Of a stretch of DNA of 64,000 nt, positions 1-12,260 are shown one piece after another. The position numbers were made by a program, and so were the translations under genes. Location: the NCBI RefSeq assembly GCF_963082655.1, contig NC_081555.1:176055896-176119895 (forward strand), in the 5' to 3' direction. The stretch is from Stomoxys calcitrans. Taxonomy: Eukaryota > Arthropoda > Insecta > Diptera > Muscidae. The notes below the pieces were generated by a model. That model was not told the origin of the DNA. It made no database searches and worked only from the letters and a program-made list of their open reading frames with translations. Within the stretch, counting starts at the first letter, position 1. The number at the start of each line of letters is the position of its first letter.

Positions 1-1340
1 TTTTTTCATCATATCCAACTGCATTCGATTTGATTGATAATATGCAGCCCATAACAAGAATTTCAGTCACGTGTTGAAAATTTAACTCACGATCGGAATT
101 ATTATTAATCGAATGGCTTGAACAAGTTCCCACATCAACCATTGAAATGTTTACGACTGTTTCGTTTAAGTCATTCACGTTAATTTCACTCTTAGTTGTA
201 GACGTTTTAGAAATACCACATATATGACGGATTTTATTCCAACTTTGCTTTCCTTCAACGACCCTATTAAATTTGTTGCTGTAGTACTCCAGTTTACCGT
301 GATTTATATGTGACACGTCAGTTTTTCGTCAATCTTGTAAGACTTGTAAAGCGATGCGATTTTATATATTTTCCAGAGTTTATAGGCGCCATTTCTCTTT
401 TCTATAAGTATTTTTATTCTCGGACTAAACCAAGGTTTGGCTTCGTGTTCTACAGTTTTTGTTTGTTGTATAAGGAGGTTACGGTATTCGTCAAAAATTT
501 TGTTTTTCATCAGAACTCAAACTAAAGTACAATTCATCCCATCTTAGATTGAGCAGGTCACTTTCCAAAGCCAATTGGTTAATTTTCTTAAAATCCTGAT
601 ACGAATAACTTTCAACCTTATATGATTTTGTAGCATTATATATAAGGAATATCATATAGTGTCTCGAGAAACCAGAGCCTTTTAATTGGTCGTAATTAAG
701 AACTTTCTCCTTATGACTAACGAAATTTAGATCAATCAACGTATTTATAGTGGGGGAAAAATGAGTAGGACTGCAAGAATTTACCAACATCAAGTTCATT
801 GATTCCATTGCTTCTACTGGATGGTTTTCGGTAAAGACGTTGCTGTTGAAGTCACCAATTAAGATAATGTCGTTGTACATAACGGATATTGACTGTAATT
901 TTGCCTTTAATGTTTCAATGGGTATGTTCTTATTTGTCTATACAGACGGCCTAGTAAAATTTTGTTACCTCTTAATGTTAGCTCCGTGAAAATATGTTCA
1001 TCATTTTTTCCATATTCCATAGTACAAACTAGCCGGCATTTAAGATCTTTGCGAATGTAATTGGCAACCAACGCCTCCTCCATTTATGAGTAATCAGCTC
1101 TAAACAGGTTGTAACCGATAAGGGAGAGAGCAGTATATCACTGCCTTCTGGATGAAACCATGTTTCAGAAACACATATTGAGTCTATTTCGGAATTTTCG
1201 AAGATATGACGAAATTCATCCATTTTGTTGTTTAGTCTCTGAGCGTTAATGCGACAGATATTAAAACCTGCTGCTAGCTTTGCGAGGACTCATATCATAG
1301 TGAAATTTTCTTCTCCGGAACTGGAATCATCGCTACTCAT
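1..1340 (-). pseudogene. APE-type non-LTR retrotransposon, 5' half of ORF2 (decayed, runs off the window)
   Basis: Reading leftward from an ATG near 1340, the minus strand encodes an apurinic-type endonuclease of a LINE ORF2: NICRINAQRLNNK then ICVSETWF (about 1220-1140), GDFNSN (about 860-840), INTLIDLNFVSHKEK (about 745-705), then a linker before reverse transcriptase with KPWFSPRI. A different frame continues from about 300 to 1 (EYYSNKFNRVVEGKQSW), so at least one frameshift/stop lies near 310, another frameshift lies between about 880 and 1030, and a TGA follows about 16 codons after the presumed start. The region where the second catalytic Asp/His pair is expected reads SRHYM, so the final Asp may be lost. 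The reverse transcriptase itself would lie beyond base 1. Clade (jockey-like) is inferred only from the endonuclease style. No longer coding. Confidence 0.8.
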
Positions 1341-2527
1341 AGATTGCAACATTATTAAAATTCAACACAGCAAAACAGAAGAACATTATAACTTTATGAT
1401 ATACAGTAGATATATGGGAAATAGTGATTGTAAAATAACTTATTTTTAAAATTGATATAGTGGCAAGGGTATGTATAATTATTAGGAAAAGCTCAGTAAA
1501 AATAGATGAAATAGTGAACGTATTAATGTTCAGGTAAAAGCTCGTTAAATTGTTCAGGAAACTCAATTAGCATTGGCTCGTCTTCATCAAATGTTCTTAA
1601 GTAAATTAGCCCACGCATACTATGTGCAGTTTTTATTTTGTTCTCACGCTTCATCTTTAGTGCGGATTTTAAGCTTTTGAAACAGGAGCGTCTATTGACT
1701 TTTTCCAAAATGAAGAACTTCGGAGCCATTTGAGAAGTAAAAACAACTTCAGCCAGCGATTAAAATTCAAAATAAATGGTTTTATCCCTTAAAGTTTAGC
1801 AACTTTAGTTTAAGCATCAATTCTTGTTTGGAAGTCTGGTATTTTTGAAGAAAATCTTTAATATTTAGAAATTTTTTTGAACGCAAGTGTTATTAAAATT
1901 CTTTAAGCGATTATCTTGGCACATCTGATTTTGTATGCACACACTTATGTCTGAATAAAAAAAAAAGAAAAATAAAAAAATACATAAAGAATAAAAAACA
2001 ATTAAAAACATACAAAATAAACAAAATTGTTGCTGTATAGCTTTTTTTTCTCTTAATCTTAACCGCTTAAAAAAGGGGGCGTGTTATCAGCACGTGTTTA
2101 TTTCTTGAAGAAGAAAACAAGCAACAAAAACTTAATTAACCCATTAACGACGAAAAGGTAGAAAAATACCCAATATCGTAAGACAGCTAGTCTTAGAAAA
2201 ATTTAAGCTCGAGTTAGGAAAGAGGTGTCCAAATGAAATTTGGATTGGCGTGAAGTAGATGGATGAAACTAATTGAAAAAAAATTTCCCATCATATAAGA
2301 TCATGTTTTGGGGCAAAATTGACTTGTCGAAAGTCGAATATTTTTTATATAAAAAAAATCTAATTTTCTCAACATTTTTAGGAGTGAGATTCCTGAAACC
2401 GTTTTGGTGTCCATTAGTTGCAATTGATGGTTTCGATATTCAAAAAAATCAGCAAGTGCGATTTTATGCCAAAGTCATTAAAATCCACTTTTCCTCGCTA
2501 AATGATCCTACAATATAAAGAAAATGA
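1341..2527. other. AT-rich stretch upstream of the LINE ORF2, no clear gene
   Basis: Very AT-rich with A-runs near 1950-2030. A 68-codon minus-strand ORF (1523-1729, starting MAPKFF) lies just upstream of the LINE ORF2. It could be the end of that element's ORF1 or chance; I see no zinc knuckle. A plus-strand ORF at 2273-2518 has no recognisable motif. Nothing else supported. Confidence 0.3.
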
Positions 2528-3477
2528 TTTACCCACCACCGTAGGATAGGGGGTATATTCATTTAGTCATTCCGTTTGCAACACATCGAAATATCAATTT
2601 CCGTCCCTACAAAGTATTTATATTTCGGATCGTCGTAAAATTCTAAGACGATTTAACTATGTCCGTGTGTCAGTCCGTCTATCCGTATGTCCGTCCGTCT
2701 GTTGTAATCACTCTAGAGCCTTCAAAAATTCATACATTGAGCTGAAATTTGGCACAGATACGTTTCTTTGATGCACGCTGGTTATGTTCTTGAAAGGGCC
2801 AAATCGGACCATAATGGGATATAGCTGCTATATAAACCGATTTTCCGATAAAGGGTCTAATGCCCATAAAAACTTTATTTTTCGTCCGATTCCTGAAATT
2901 TGAAACAGTGAGTAGTTTAAGTATTTATTTATTACCCGATTTCGCTGAACTTTGCAACAGTTATTTTAAGCCTCCCGACATCTGACCTAAATATAGATTA
3001 GATCGGTCCATATTTCGATATAGCTGCCATATAGACCGATCTCCCGATAAAGAGTCTGAAGCCCATAAAAGCTTTATTTATTACCCAATTTCGCTGAAAT
3101 TTAAAACATTGGGTTATTTTAAGCCTCCCGACATCTGACGTAAAGATGGTTCAGATGGGACTATATTTAGATATAGCTGCCATATAGACCGATTTCCGAT
3201 AAAAGGTCTGAAGACCATAAAAGCTTTATTTATTATCCGATTTCGCTAAAATTTAAAGCAGTTCGTAACTTTAAGCCTCCCGACATCTGACTTAAATATG
3301 GTACAGAAGGGACTATATTTAGATATAGCTGCCATATAGACCGATCTTCCGATAAAGGGTCTGAAGCCCATAAAAGCTTTATTTTTTTATCAGATTTCGC
3401 TGAAATTTTAAACAGAGAGTTATTTTTAGCCTCCTGATACCCGACCTAAACATATTTCAGATCGGACTATTATTAAG
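2528..3477 (-). repeat. R-family interspersed repeat with tandem ~135-bp units
   Basis: Opens with the inverse of a recurring tail (ACCACCGTAGGAT, then a GTCCGTCCGTCTG tract at about 2690) and then runs through four to five degenerate units. Each carries ATATAGCTGCCATATAGACC, a CGATAAAGGGTCTGAAGCCC segment and CCTCCCGACATCTGA. The same logic (tail with TCCGTCCGTCTGTCTG plus units with an A/T-rich CCATATAAACCGAT core) recurs at least eight more times in the window. No open frame survives. Nature of the parent element unknown. Confidence 0.7.
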
Positions 3478-3814
3478 TTAAAAAAGGTTCCTACCAAATT
3501 TGGTAGGTTTTTGTTCTCTTGGTAAGTTGATAGGCTGACCTCAGCTTTTGGTAGGTTTTTCCAAAAAATTAATACCAAGTTTTTTACGAAAAAATCGCAA
3601 GGGAAAACTCAACATTATTTCACTTCTTTCGTTTCTGCATGTTCCTAAGAATGCATATAGTTACAAGGGCAAAAGGATATCTTCCAAATTTCGTAATTTC
3701 TGTTAATAAATGTGTTTTTTAGCGTTAAATGTCTTTAATCGAAAAACTGTATACAAATGCGTTTAGATCTGGTCCACATTCTGATAAGTATTTACGCACA
3801 TTTCTGGGCTCAAG

Positions 3815-3935
3815 CCCTTACTACGGAGTTCGCTTAATTTTGAGCTTAAAATTGAATCGGACTGCACTAATTGATTTGTGAGAAGTTTGCCCCTGTTCCT
3901 TAGTGGAATTTTCATGGACAAAATTTGCAATAATC
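3815..3935 (+). mobile_element. SINE tail fragment (tRNA head missing)
   Basis: Matches the 3' part of the SINE at 19946-20270: TTGAATCGGACTGCACT, TGTGAGAAGTTTGCCCCTGT, TCCTTAGTGGAAT, TTCATGG, AAAATTTGCA. The tRNA-like head is absent, so this is a truncated copy. Confidence 0.7.
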
Positions 3936-4050
3936 GGTATAAAGGGTTATATCAAGAAATAGGCCATCGTTTAACTTTAGGCAGTAGAGTGATTTGAACA
4001 AACGGGCGGACGGACATGTATAGATCGTCTATGAATATAACGACCATCTA

Positions 4051-4285
4051 TTGGGTTGCCCAAAAAGTAATTGCGGATTTTTCATATAGTCGTCGTTGAC
4101 AATTTTTTTCACAGCTTGTGACTCTGTAATTGCATTCTTCTTTCTGTCAGTTATCAGCTGTTACTTTTAGCTTGCTTTAGAAAAAAAGTGTAAAAAAAGT
4201 ATATTTGATTAAAATTCATTCTAAGTTTTATTAAAATGCATTTACTTTCTTTTAAAAAATCCGCAATTACTTTTTGGGCAACCAA
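4051..4285. mobile_element. mariner-type MITE, copy 1
   Basis: Terminal inverted repeats TTGGGTTGCCCAAAAAGTAA (extending through TTGCGGATTTTT) and the complement at the right end. Flanked by TA on both sides (4049-4050, 4286-4287). About 235 bp, non-coding. Copies 2-4 lie at 11932-12158, 58132-58368 and 61739-61964. Confidence 0.88.
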
Positions 4286-4476
4286 TAGTATGTATACTTT
4301 GTAGGGTTGGAAATGTATAATTTGATGTGTTGCAAATGGAATGGCGCAATGGCCAATTCTGTGGTGGTGGGTTAAAAACATATGCCACTTTTTGGTTTGT
4401 AGAAATTTTGGTCGGGTTTGGTAGTTTTTTCCTTAAATTTTGGTAGGAAATAATTTTCTTGAGTAGCAACACTGGT

Positions 4477-5862
4477 CATGACACTACCCAAGTTTGACAC
4501 CTTTCATACTAGCTGTTCTCTTCTGCCGCATGTGGTTTTTCTTTGTAGCGATAGACTTATTGTCCACACGACTACATTGACCATGATCCATGGTATGCAC
4601 ATGTTAATTGTGCATCTTTTGGAAGTTCTGTTGATGGCTTCTAATGATAGACAACGGCAAAGGCTCTCGAGGATGATTTTTGTGTTGTAAAAACATAGTG
4701 GTATAGGAATGAAAAAGATTTTTTTTTTAATTTAAAAAAAAAAATTAAAAATTTTTTAAAAATGTGTACTTCATATAAATCCGGTACCAGGAAATCGAGT
4801 GTCTGGCGTTAATGGGTTAATATGCGATATGCATTAAACATTAAACGAGTCTCTGGTTTTGCCAAAAAAAAAAACAACCACAATAGCTTGCTGGTATGCC
4901 TGACACCAGACATTAATGGCTCTGTAGCCTGTAGCAAAATTCCCATAGATTTGTGATCAAAACAAACTTCGGAAATAATTAAAAAAAAAAATTGTGAAAG
5001 CATCTTGTTTTTATTGCTGAATTAACATTTAAATATTAATTTAATGAAACAAAAAATAATTTGCATATTTTTGGCTCGGCAGATTCGGCGATGTCTCCGC
5101 ACAGCCACGGCTACATGATCTGCATTAGAAATGTATAAATGAATAACATCTAAGCCCTAATCTTTTTTATACAATAAAATCATTTAAAACCATGCACCTA
5201 CGCCACACCAAACCAAACCACACCATACCACACACTATACCGCACCAAATCATATTATGTTTGATATTAATATTCAGATAGGAATTTTTTGGACAAAAAC
5301 AAGGTTCACACAATTTAACGCTAAAATTTGTATGCCTTTTAGAAAAATAGCAAACAAATAAATTTGATTTTTTATACAACTCACCATCATTTGCATTAAA
5401 TCACGTGACGCAAAATCAAAGCTTAGGCCAAAGCAATTTGCATTTCTCGATCGTGATGATAGTCTTTAAGAATTGTTTTCTTTTTTTTTTTTGGAATTAG
5501 CAAAGTTTGCGTAAACAAGTGCCGGATTTGAACTTTAACCACAAGCATTCTTGCTGACCTAACTTGGCAGGGAATTATGAGAAATGTTTTAATAAAAACA
5601 GAAAAGATAAATTGATGTCATCCATCAAAAAGAAATCGATATGTTTCTAGCGAAAGAAGATTAAAACAAAAAACCCAACAATCATTAATGGACTAATAAA
5701 ACAAGCGTAAAACAATTTTTTAAACACACTGACAACAATATTAATACTTACTTAGAAGACTTGTAAACTAGATTCGAAAAGAACAAATTTTTCAAATTTT
5801 TAGGACATTTTTTTTAAGGAAATTTTTTTTTAAGGACATTCTGTTGAATTTAAACAAGTAAA
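4477..5862. other. AT-rich intergenic DNA, no gene seen
   Basis: Only short ORFs without recognisable motifs. Contains A/T homopolymer runs (about 4720-4760, 5480-5495) and a CA/ACC-rich stretch (about 5200-5250). Nothing supported as functional. Confidence 0.4.
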
Positions 5863-7310
5863 AAGGCATTAAGTCCGGTCGGGCCGAACTTTGGATGCCC
5901 CTCATATTTATGAAAACCCGCTTTCGTCACAAACCGTTGAAAATTGGATAACTTATGCACCCAAATTCGGAGCGGACATGGAGTTGTCCAATAGATATGA
6001 GTCACTGTTCAATTGCGTATAACAAAATATTGGTGTTTTTAGTAGCTATATCTAAAAATAAACCGATCTGAACCATATAAGACACGGATGTCGAAAACCT
6101 TAACATATTTCAAATTTCAGTGAAATCGGCCAAGACTTTTAATCGAGATATCGGTTATATGACAGCTATATTCAAATCTGAACCGATCTAGACCAAATTG
6201 ATGAAGGATGTTGAAGGGCCTAACACAACTCACTGTCCACAATTTCGGCGACATTGGACAATAAATGCGCCTTTTATGGACCCAAAACCTTAAATCGAGA
6301 GACCGGCCTAAATGGCAGCTCTATCCAAATCTGGACCGATCTAGACCAAATGGGAGAAGGATGTCGAAAGGCCTCACACAACTTATTGCTCCAAATTTCG
6401 GCGACATCTGACAATAAATGCGCCTTTATGAGCCCAAAACCTAAAATCCAGAGATCAGTCTGTATGACAGCTATATTCAAATGTGGATCGATTAAGACCA
6501 AGTTGCAGAAAAATTTCGCCCAAATTTTGGCGAAATCCGACAATAAATGTACCTTTTATAGGCCAAAACCTTAAATCGAGAGATCGGTCTATATGGCAGC
6601 TATATCCAAATCTGGACCGATCTGAGCCAAATTAAAGATGAATATCGAAGGGCCTAACACAACTCGCTGTCCCAAATTTCGGCAAAATCGGACAATAAAT
6701 GCGCCTTTTATGGGCCCAAAACCTTAAATCGAGAGATCGGTCTATATGGCAGCTATATTCAAATCTGGACCGATCTGGGCCAAATTGAAGAATCATGTCG
6801 AAGGGCCTAACCTAACTCACTGTCCCAAATTTTGGCAAAATTGGATAATAAATGCGCCTTTATGGACCCAAAACCTGAAATCGAGAGATCGGTCTATATG
6901 GCAGCAAAATCCAAATCTGAACCGATCTGGGCCAAATGGAAAAAAGATGTCGAAGGGTCTAACATAACTCGCATAATAAATGTGGCTTTTATGGGTCTAA
7001 AACCCTAAATAGGCGGATCGGTCTATATGGGGGCTATATCAATATGTAGCCCACCTTCGAATTTAACCTGCTTATGGACAAAAAAAGAATCTGTGCAAAG
7101 TTTCAGCTCAATATCTCTATTTTTAAAGACTGTAGCGTGATTTCAACAGACAGATGGACGGACATGGCTAGATCGTCTTACGACTTTTACGTCGATCAAG
7201 AATATATATACTTTATAGGGTCGGAAATGGATATTTCGATGTGTTGCAAACGGAATGACAAAATGAATATTCCCCCATCCTTCGGTGATGGGTATAAAAA
7301 CGACTTTGGA
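5863..7310 (+). repeat. R-family repeat, long copy with about eight tandem units
   Basis: Starts with ACAAGTAAAAAGGCATTAAG then CCGGTCGGGCCGAACTTTGG, the head motif seen inverted at the right end of the copies at 56566-57858 and 61650-63357. It runs through about eight units of 115-120 bp (cores AAATCTGGACCGATCT, CGAAGGGCCTAACACAACTC, ACAATAAATGCGCCTTT, AATCGAGAGATCGGTCTATA) and ends with the tail GACAGATGGACGGACATGGC, ACTTTATAGGGTCGGAAATG and CCCCATCCTTCGGTGATGGG. Open frames inside (6254-6574, 6746-6967, 7074-7439) are products of the unit sequence, not a protein family. Confidence 0.75.
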
Positions 7311-7489
7311 ACAGGGCCAATATTGTACTTAAATATTTTTATCTTAAAAGTAGCAATAATCGGTATTTTTTTGGAAAAACACAGAACAAATTTTCCTAAC
7401 TTAAAAGATTTGAATCAACGAAAAATTACATATCTTTGAGTAAAGTTTATTATCTTTGGCTTGAATCTTTAAAGTTAGGACGAATATTT

Positions 7490-8780
7490 TGTCAGTGTAA
7501 GGAATGTACTGCACTTTTCCCAAAGTCAATTTCCTTACTTTCACCGATATTTGGAATTTCATTAAACGGTGTTTATTCTTAATAACGAGATGTACAACTA
7601 AGCATCTATTTTTTAGTGAAAGATACGGTCTCTTAATTCTCCCACAGTCAATTTGCTAACCTTCAACGATATTTAGAACTTCATTAAAATATATTTTGAA
7701 CTTCATTAAAAGGTGTTTATCCTTAATAACGAGATGTACAACTAAGCATCTATTAAACTAAAGTCTTTAAAGTTAAAACACAAAATTTTTTAGTGCAAGA
7801 TACAGTCTTGGAATTCCCCTAAGGTCAACTTCATAATCTTCTACGATATTTAGAACTTCATTGAAAAATATTTTGAACTTTATTAAAAGGTGTTTATCCT
7901 TCATAACGAGATGTACAACTAAGCATCTATTGAACTACAGTCTTTAAAGTTAAAACACAAAAGTTTTTAGTGAAAGATACGGTCATGTAATTCTCCCAAA
8001 GTCAATTTCCTAACCTTCAACGATATTTAGAACTTTATTGAAATATATTTTGAACTTCATTAAAAGGTGTTTATCCTTAATAACGAGATGTACAATTAAG
8101 CATCTATTAAACTATAGTCTTTAAAGTTAAAACACAAAATTTTTTAGTGAAAGATACAGTCTTGCAATTCTCCTAAAGTCAACTTCATAATATTCAACGA
8201 TATTTAAAACTTTATTAAAATATATTGTGAACTTCATTAAAATGTGTTTATCCTTAATAACGAGATGTACAACTAAGCATCAATTAAACTACAGTATTTA
8301 AAGTTAAAACACAAAATTTTTTAATGCAAGATACAGTCTTGGAATTCCCCTAAGGTCAACTTCATAATCTTCAACGATATTTAGAACTTCATTGAAAAAT
8401 ATTTTGAACTTTATTAAAAGGTGTTTATCCTTCACAACGAGATGTACAACTAAGCATTTATTAAACTACAGTCTTTAAAGTTAAAAGACAACGTTTATTA
8501 GTGCAAGATATAGTCTTGCAATTCTCCTAAAGTCAACTTCATAATCTTCAACGATATTTTGAACTTCATTAAAAGGTGTTTATCCTTCATAACGAGATGT
8601 ACAACTAGGCATCTATTAAACTACAGTCTTTTAAGTTAAAACACAACACTTTTTAGTGCAAGATACAGTCTTGCAATTCTCCTTAAGTCAAATTCATAAT
8701 CTTCAACGATATTTTGAACTTCATTTAAAGATTTTAGACCTTAATAGTAAGATGCTAAGTTAAGCGTTATTGTCTGTTGG
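7490..8780. repeat. Tandem array, ~177-bp monomer, about 7 copies
   Basis: The landmark AACGAGATGTACAACTAAGC recurs at about 7583, 7726, 7903, 8081, 8258, 8434 and 8590, giving spacings of 143, 177, 178, 177, 176 and 156. The short first spacing lacks a segment of about 34 bp and the last lacks about 21 bp. Monomers also share GTGTTTATCC, ACTTCATAATCTTCAACGAT and ATACAGTCTTGCAATTCTCC. AT-rich, non-coding, and lies directly 3' of the R repeat. Confidence 0.88.
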
Positions 8781-9010
8781 AAAATATTTTATTGGAACTA
8801 TATGTCCTTGGTACGCTCTACCATTTGCAATGCATGCACAATGTACATTTAAAAAAAGATTTGAAGATTTCTTTTCATAACTTGCAACACTTTTGTTTGT
8901 AAGTTTGTTTTATCATTTTGTTTTTTTTTTTTCTTTTTTCATTCTTTTTATACAATTTATTATAATATCTTTATACTAAATGATTTAATAAAATGTTCTT
9001 ATTTTAGATT

Positions 9011-9146
9011 TTTACTATTTTTTATTATTAATCCTATTTTTTATGTTAATTACCCTTTTTATTCCTTATATTTATATCCGGTTAAATATAAGGACTAAAA
9101 AGTGTGATTAACATAAAAAATAGAATTAATTATAAAAAATAGTAAA
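9011..9146. repeat. Long hairpin: 64-bp arms, 8-nt loop
   Basis: Left arm 9011-9074, loop 9075-9082 (TATCCGGT), right arm 9083-9146. Base-by-base comparison gives 59 of 64 complementary positions with no gaps. Extremely AT-rich. It may be a short foldback MITE or a source of hairpin RNA. No clear target duplication seen. Confidence 0.88.
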
Positions 9147-10204
9147 CAACTACAATAATAAAACTAAACTAAAGTTATTGTATTTAAAATCTTGTACTGT
9201 CATTTATAAGACTATTGTCTTTAGTTGTAGAATGATTTCTTAAACAATCTTTTGGGTATTTTAATTTTTTAAACTTACATAAGCGATGCGTAAATATTTT
9301 GTTTACAAACCTGAAAAGAAAAAAAAAGGAAAAATTATTATATCATACGAAATCAAATTTGTAAATGGTTAGGAAGAATGTAATTGTATTCTGTTTTAAT
9401 TTTTTAGCTCTAATAAAGATTGATCTATGCGATGATTCCTTTTCCTGCTCCTTTAATCCTACATATATAGCTTGGAATTAAAATATATATATATTTTTTT
9501 AATTTAATTATAAAACCATTATGGATTTAACTCTTTCTTTCATTAGTTAAGTTCAAAAACTCTGTATCATTCTCTGCAACGCATTGTAAAGATAAGAAAT
9601 CTGTGCAAGGTACTAAGTCTTCATCATCATTGTACTTACATTTAAAAAAGATGAGCATGTGACCAATGAATGCTAACTCAATGATTGCATGTGTCAAGCA
9701 TGGTTGAATGCATGGATGCTTTATAAAGGATGACGATGATAAGAACATTTATGAGATCTTGCACAAGTTTAGCATTAACCATTACAAAAAATCATTGGAA
9801 ATTACTATAGAATAGTTTTTCATATGACACAAAGGATGGCATATAATTCCACAATTATGACTTGCAAATTCTTAAACATCAACAAACTGAATGAATACCT
9901 CGTTAATAAAAACAATGAAAAATATTTAAATATATTAAATAAATGTAGGGAAACACAATTTCAATAAAAATTAAATTTAGGTAAACGTTTATAAAAAAAC
10001 GTTATTAAAGGAAATTTGTTTTTTGTAAGGAAGATTTAAACGAAATTTGCTATGAACCTATTTGGACAACGTTTTTGCAAATGCCAAATCTGAATATCTT
10101 ATTGGAATCCTGGCGGGAACCCTAAATCCTTTTAGCACTGTTCAAACCTTCACTTGATGTACGAAAAATATTACTTAAAAATAGTTACAGTAATGTCTCG
10201 ATTT
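9147..10204. other. AT-rich intergenic DNA
   Basis: No supported gene. A 73-codon minus ORF at 9527-9748 has no family motif. A GTAAGTAC-like donor context lies inside it (about 9638), but nothing links it to another exon. The remainder is low-complexity A/T. Confidence 0.35.
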
Positions 10205-11085
10205 ATGTCGTGATCAGTGTTGCCTCTCAAGAAAATAATTTTCTACCAAAATTTAAGAAAAATGTTACCAGACCAGACCAAAATCTACCAAATTTTCTAC
10301 AAGCCAAAAATGTGGTATAGTGTGTATTTTTAGCCACCGCCGAACAGTTGGCCATTTTGACATTCCATTTTGAGCACACCAAATTACTCTATATACATTT
10401 TCAACTCCACAAAGTACTTGATCGTCGTTGTTCATGAAGAATCTAGACATACCCGTTCATCTGTTTGTTGATATCACTCTAAACCCTTAAGTTCAAAAAT
10501 GGTCTATATATTGATATAAAACCTTTTATACTGATCTCTCGATGAGAAATCATAAAGTCGTATTTCTACCCCAATTTCTATGAAAAGCCGTATCGAGTTT
10601 GGATAAAGCGATCTCCGTATTTAAGTGTTTAAACCCAGAGCGGCGCTTTTACTACTAATTTTCGCCTTTACACTGAGTTTAATGGACCATGAGTATGGAC
10701 CAAATTTGGCCATATTTGTATGCAGCTGCCACATATGCCTGATTGCCGCCTGAAGGCATTGAACGAACAAAACCCGTATTTCCTACCCAGATATACGAAA
10801 TCTACCAGTTATACCACCACCAACCAGTTATAGTCAATATCAAAACCTACGCCCTTTTTCCTGAAATTTGAAGCAGTAAGACACCTTGTTACAGTAACAT
10901 CCATGGTTTTATACTTTATACGAAGTTTTGAGTTATTCCCGGTGATTTTTTCAGTAATTTATTTGGTACTGACGTATATGTGTGTTGAAAAAACCTACCA
11001 AAAGTCGCGATCAACCTACCAAACTACCAAGAGGATGAAAACCTACCAATTTTGGTAGGAACCAACCAAAAACAACGTGATTGGT
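10205..11085 (-). mobile_element. Q element copy 2
   Basis: Inverse orientation of 3478-4476: left end CAGTGTTGCCTCTCAAGAAA with TTTTCTACCAAAATTTAAG, right end CCTACCAATTTTGGTAGGAA. R-type tail motifs (CCACCGCCGAACAGTTGGCC, GTTCATCTGTTTGTTGATATC) occupy the interior. Non-coding. Comparing the two copies defines the element limits. Confidence 0.55.
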
Positions 11086-11499
11086 TCCAAAAGATCGCGA
11101 CGTAAATTGAAATTCGAATAACACATACATTAAAACTCTTATTTCATTGGCTGAGTTGAACTGCATCCAAGTAACAGGAAGAATTTCATTGGGGTTATTT
11201 TAATTGCCCCATATAAACATGGGTTTAAGCTTTTAATCTCCATCTGCATTGGCTCCCATTATCTGAACGTCGCACAAAGTTGCCAATTCGAAAAATCTTG
11301 GAAATAATTCGAGAACTTTTGGACGGATAGAGATAGGTACAGGTGTCTTGCAATAGATAAGGACCCTAGAAGGTCCAGAGGCTGAACCATGGGGCTTGAA
11401 AGTTGGTCACCTCGAGTATGTCAAATTTTGTTCTGCTTGCTAAACAGTCTTTTATAGACCAATCGGCTTGATTTTTTAAAAGGTAGAGCTCATTAAACT

Positions 11500-12260
11500 T
11501 TGCAAAAAATATGCGGGAATGTTCAGTATGTCTCAAACGGCTCGACCTGGGCCAATTTGAAGAAGGATGTCGAAGGGCCAAACACAACTCACTGTCCCAA
11601 ATCTGGACCGATCTAGGCCAAATTGTCGACTCGCCCAACACAACTCACTGTCCCAAATTTCAGCACAATCAGATAATAAATGTGGCTTTTATGGGCCTAA
11701 GACCCTAGATCGGCGGCTCGCTCTATAGGGGGGCTATATCAAGATATATTCCGATATAGCCCATCTTTGAACTTAACCTGCTTATGGACAAAAAAAAAGA
11801 ATCTGTGCAAAGCTTCAGCTCAATATCTCTATTTTTAAAGGGTGTAGCGTGATTTCAACAGAGGGACGGACGTACATGGTTAAATCGTCTTAGATTTTTA
11901 CTCTGATCAAGAATATATATATTGGGTTGGCCAAAAATTAATTGCGGATTTTTTAAAAGAAAGTAAATGCATTTTTAATAAAACTTAGAATGAACTTTAA
12001 TCAAATATACGTTTTTTTCACTTTTTTTCTAAAGCAAGCTAAATGTAACAGCTGATAACTGGCAGAAGAAAGAATGCAATTACAGAGTCACAAGCTGTGA
12101 AAAAATTTGTCAACGCCGGCTATATGAAAAATCCGCAATTACTTTTTGGGCAACCCAATACTTTATAGGGTCGGAAATGGATATTTCGATATGTTGCAAA
12201 GGGAATGACAAAATGAATATACCCCCATCCCTTGGTGGTGGGTATCAAAAATCGTTGTAG
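11500..12260 (+). repeat. R-family repeat split by a mariner-type MITE
   Basis: Two units (CGACCTGGGCCAATTTGAAG; CTGGACCGATCTAGGCCAAA), then GGGACGGACGTACATGG and CTCTGATCAAGAATATATA. It is interrupted by the MITE at 11932-12158 and resumes with CTTTATAGGGTCGGAAATGG and CCCCATCCCTTGGTGGTGGG. Removing the MITE and one TA rejoins the standard R tail. Upstream bases 11086-11499 hold nothing recognisable. Confidence 0.75.
11932..12158. mobile_element. mariner-type MITE, copy 2 (inverse to copy 1)
   Basis: Ends TTGGGTTGGCCAAAAATTAA and CTTTTTGGGCAACCCAA, TA at 11930-11931 and 12159-12160. The interior (AAAGAAAGTAAATGCATTTT; AGCTGATAACTGGCAGAAGA; AATTACAGAGTCACAAGCTG) is the complement of copy 1. 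About 227 bp. Confidence 0.9.

Larger units (their letters stand above)
3478..4476 (+). mobile_element. Q element copy 1 (CCTACCAAATTTGGTAGG-ended), with nested insertions
   Basis: Begins with GGTTCCTACCAAATTTGGTA, containing a perfect 18-nt palindrome at 3490-3507, and ends with TTTTGGTAGGAAATAATTTT followed by CTTGAGTAGCAACACTGG. The same two ends in opposite order occur at 10205-11085, so this is a defined dispersed element about 0.9-1.0 kb long. Inside are a SINE tail (3815-3935), an R-type tail, and a mariner-type MITE (4051-4285). No transposase is seen. Confidence 0.55.

Noticed and set aside
6254..7439. Plus-strand ORFs of 73-121 codons
   Set aside because: They translate the repeated R units in rotating frames and have counterparts in other R copies. 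No protein family.
9527..9748. 73-codon minus ORF with a nearby GTAAGTAC donor
   Set aside because: No partner exon, no family motif, AT-rich surroundings.
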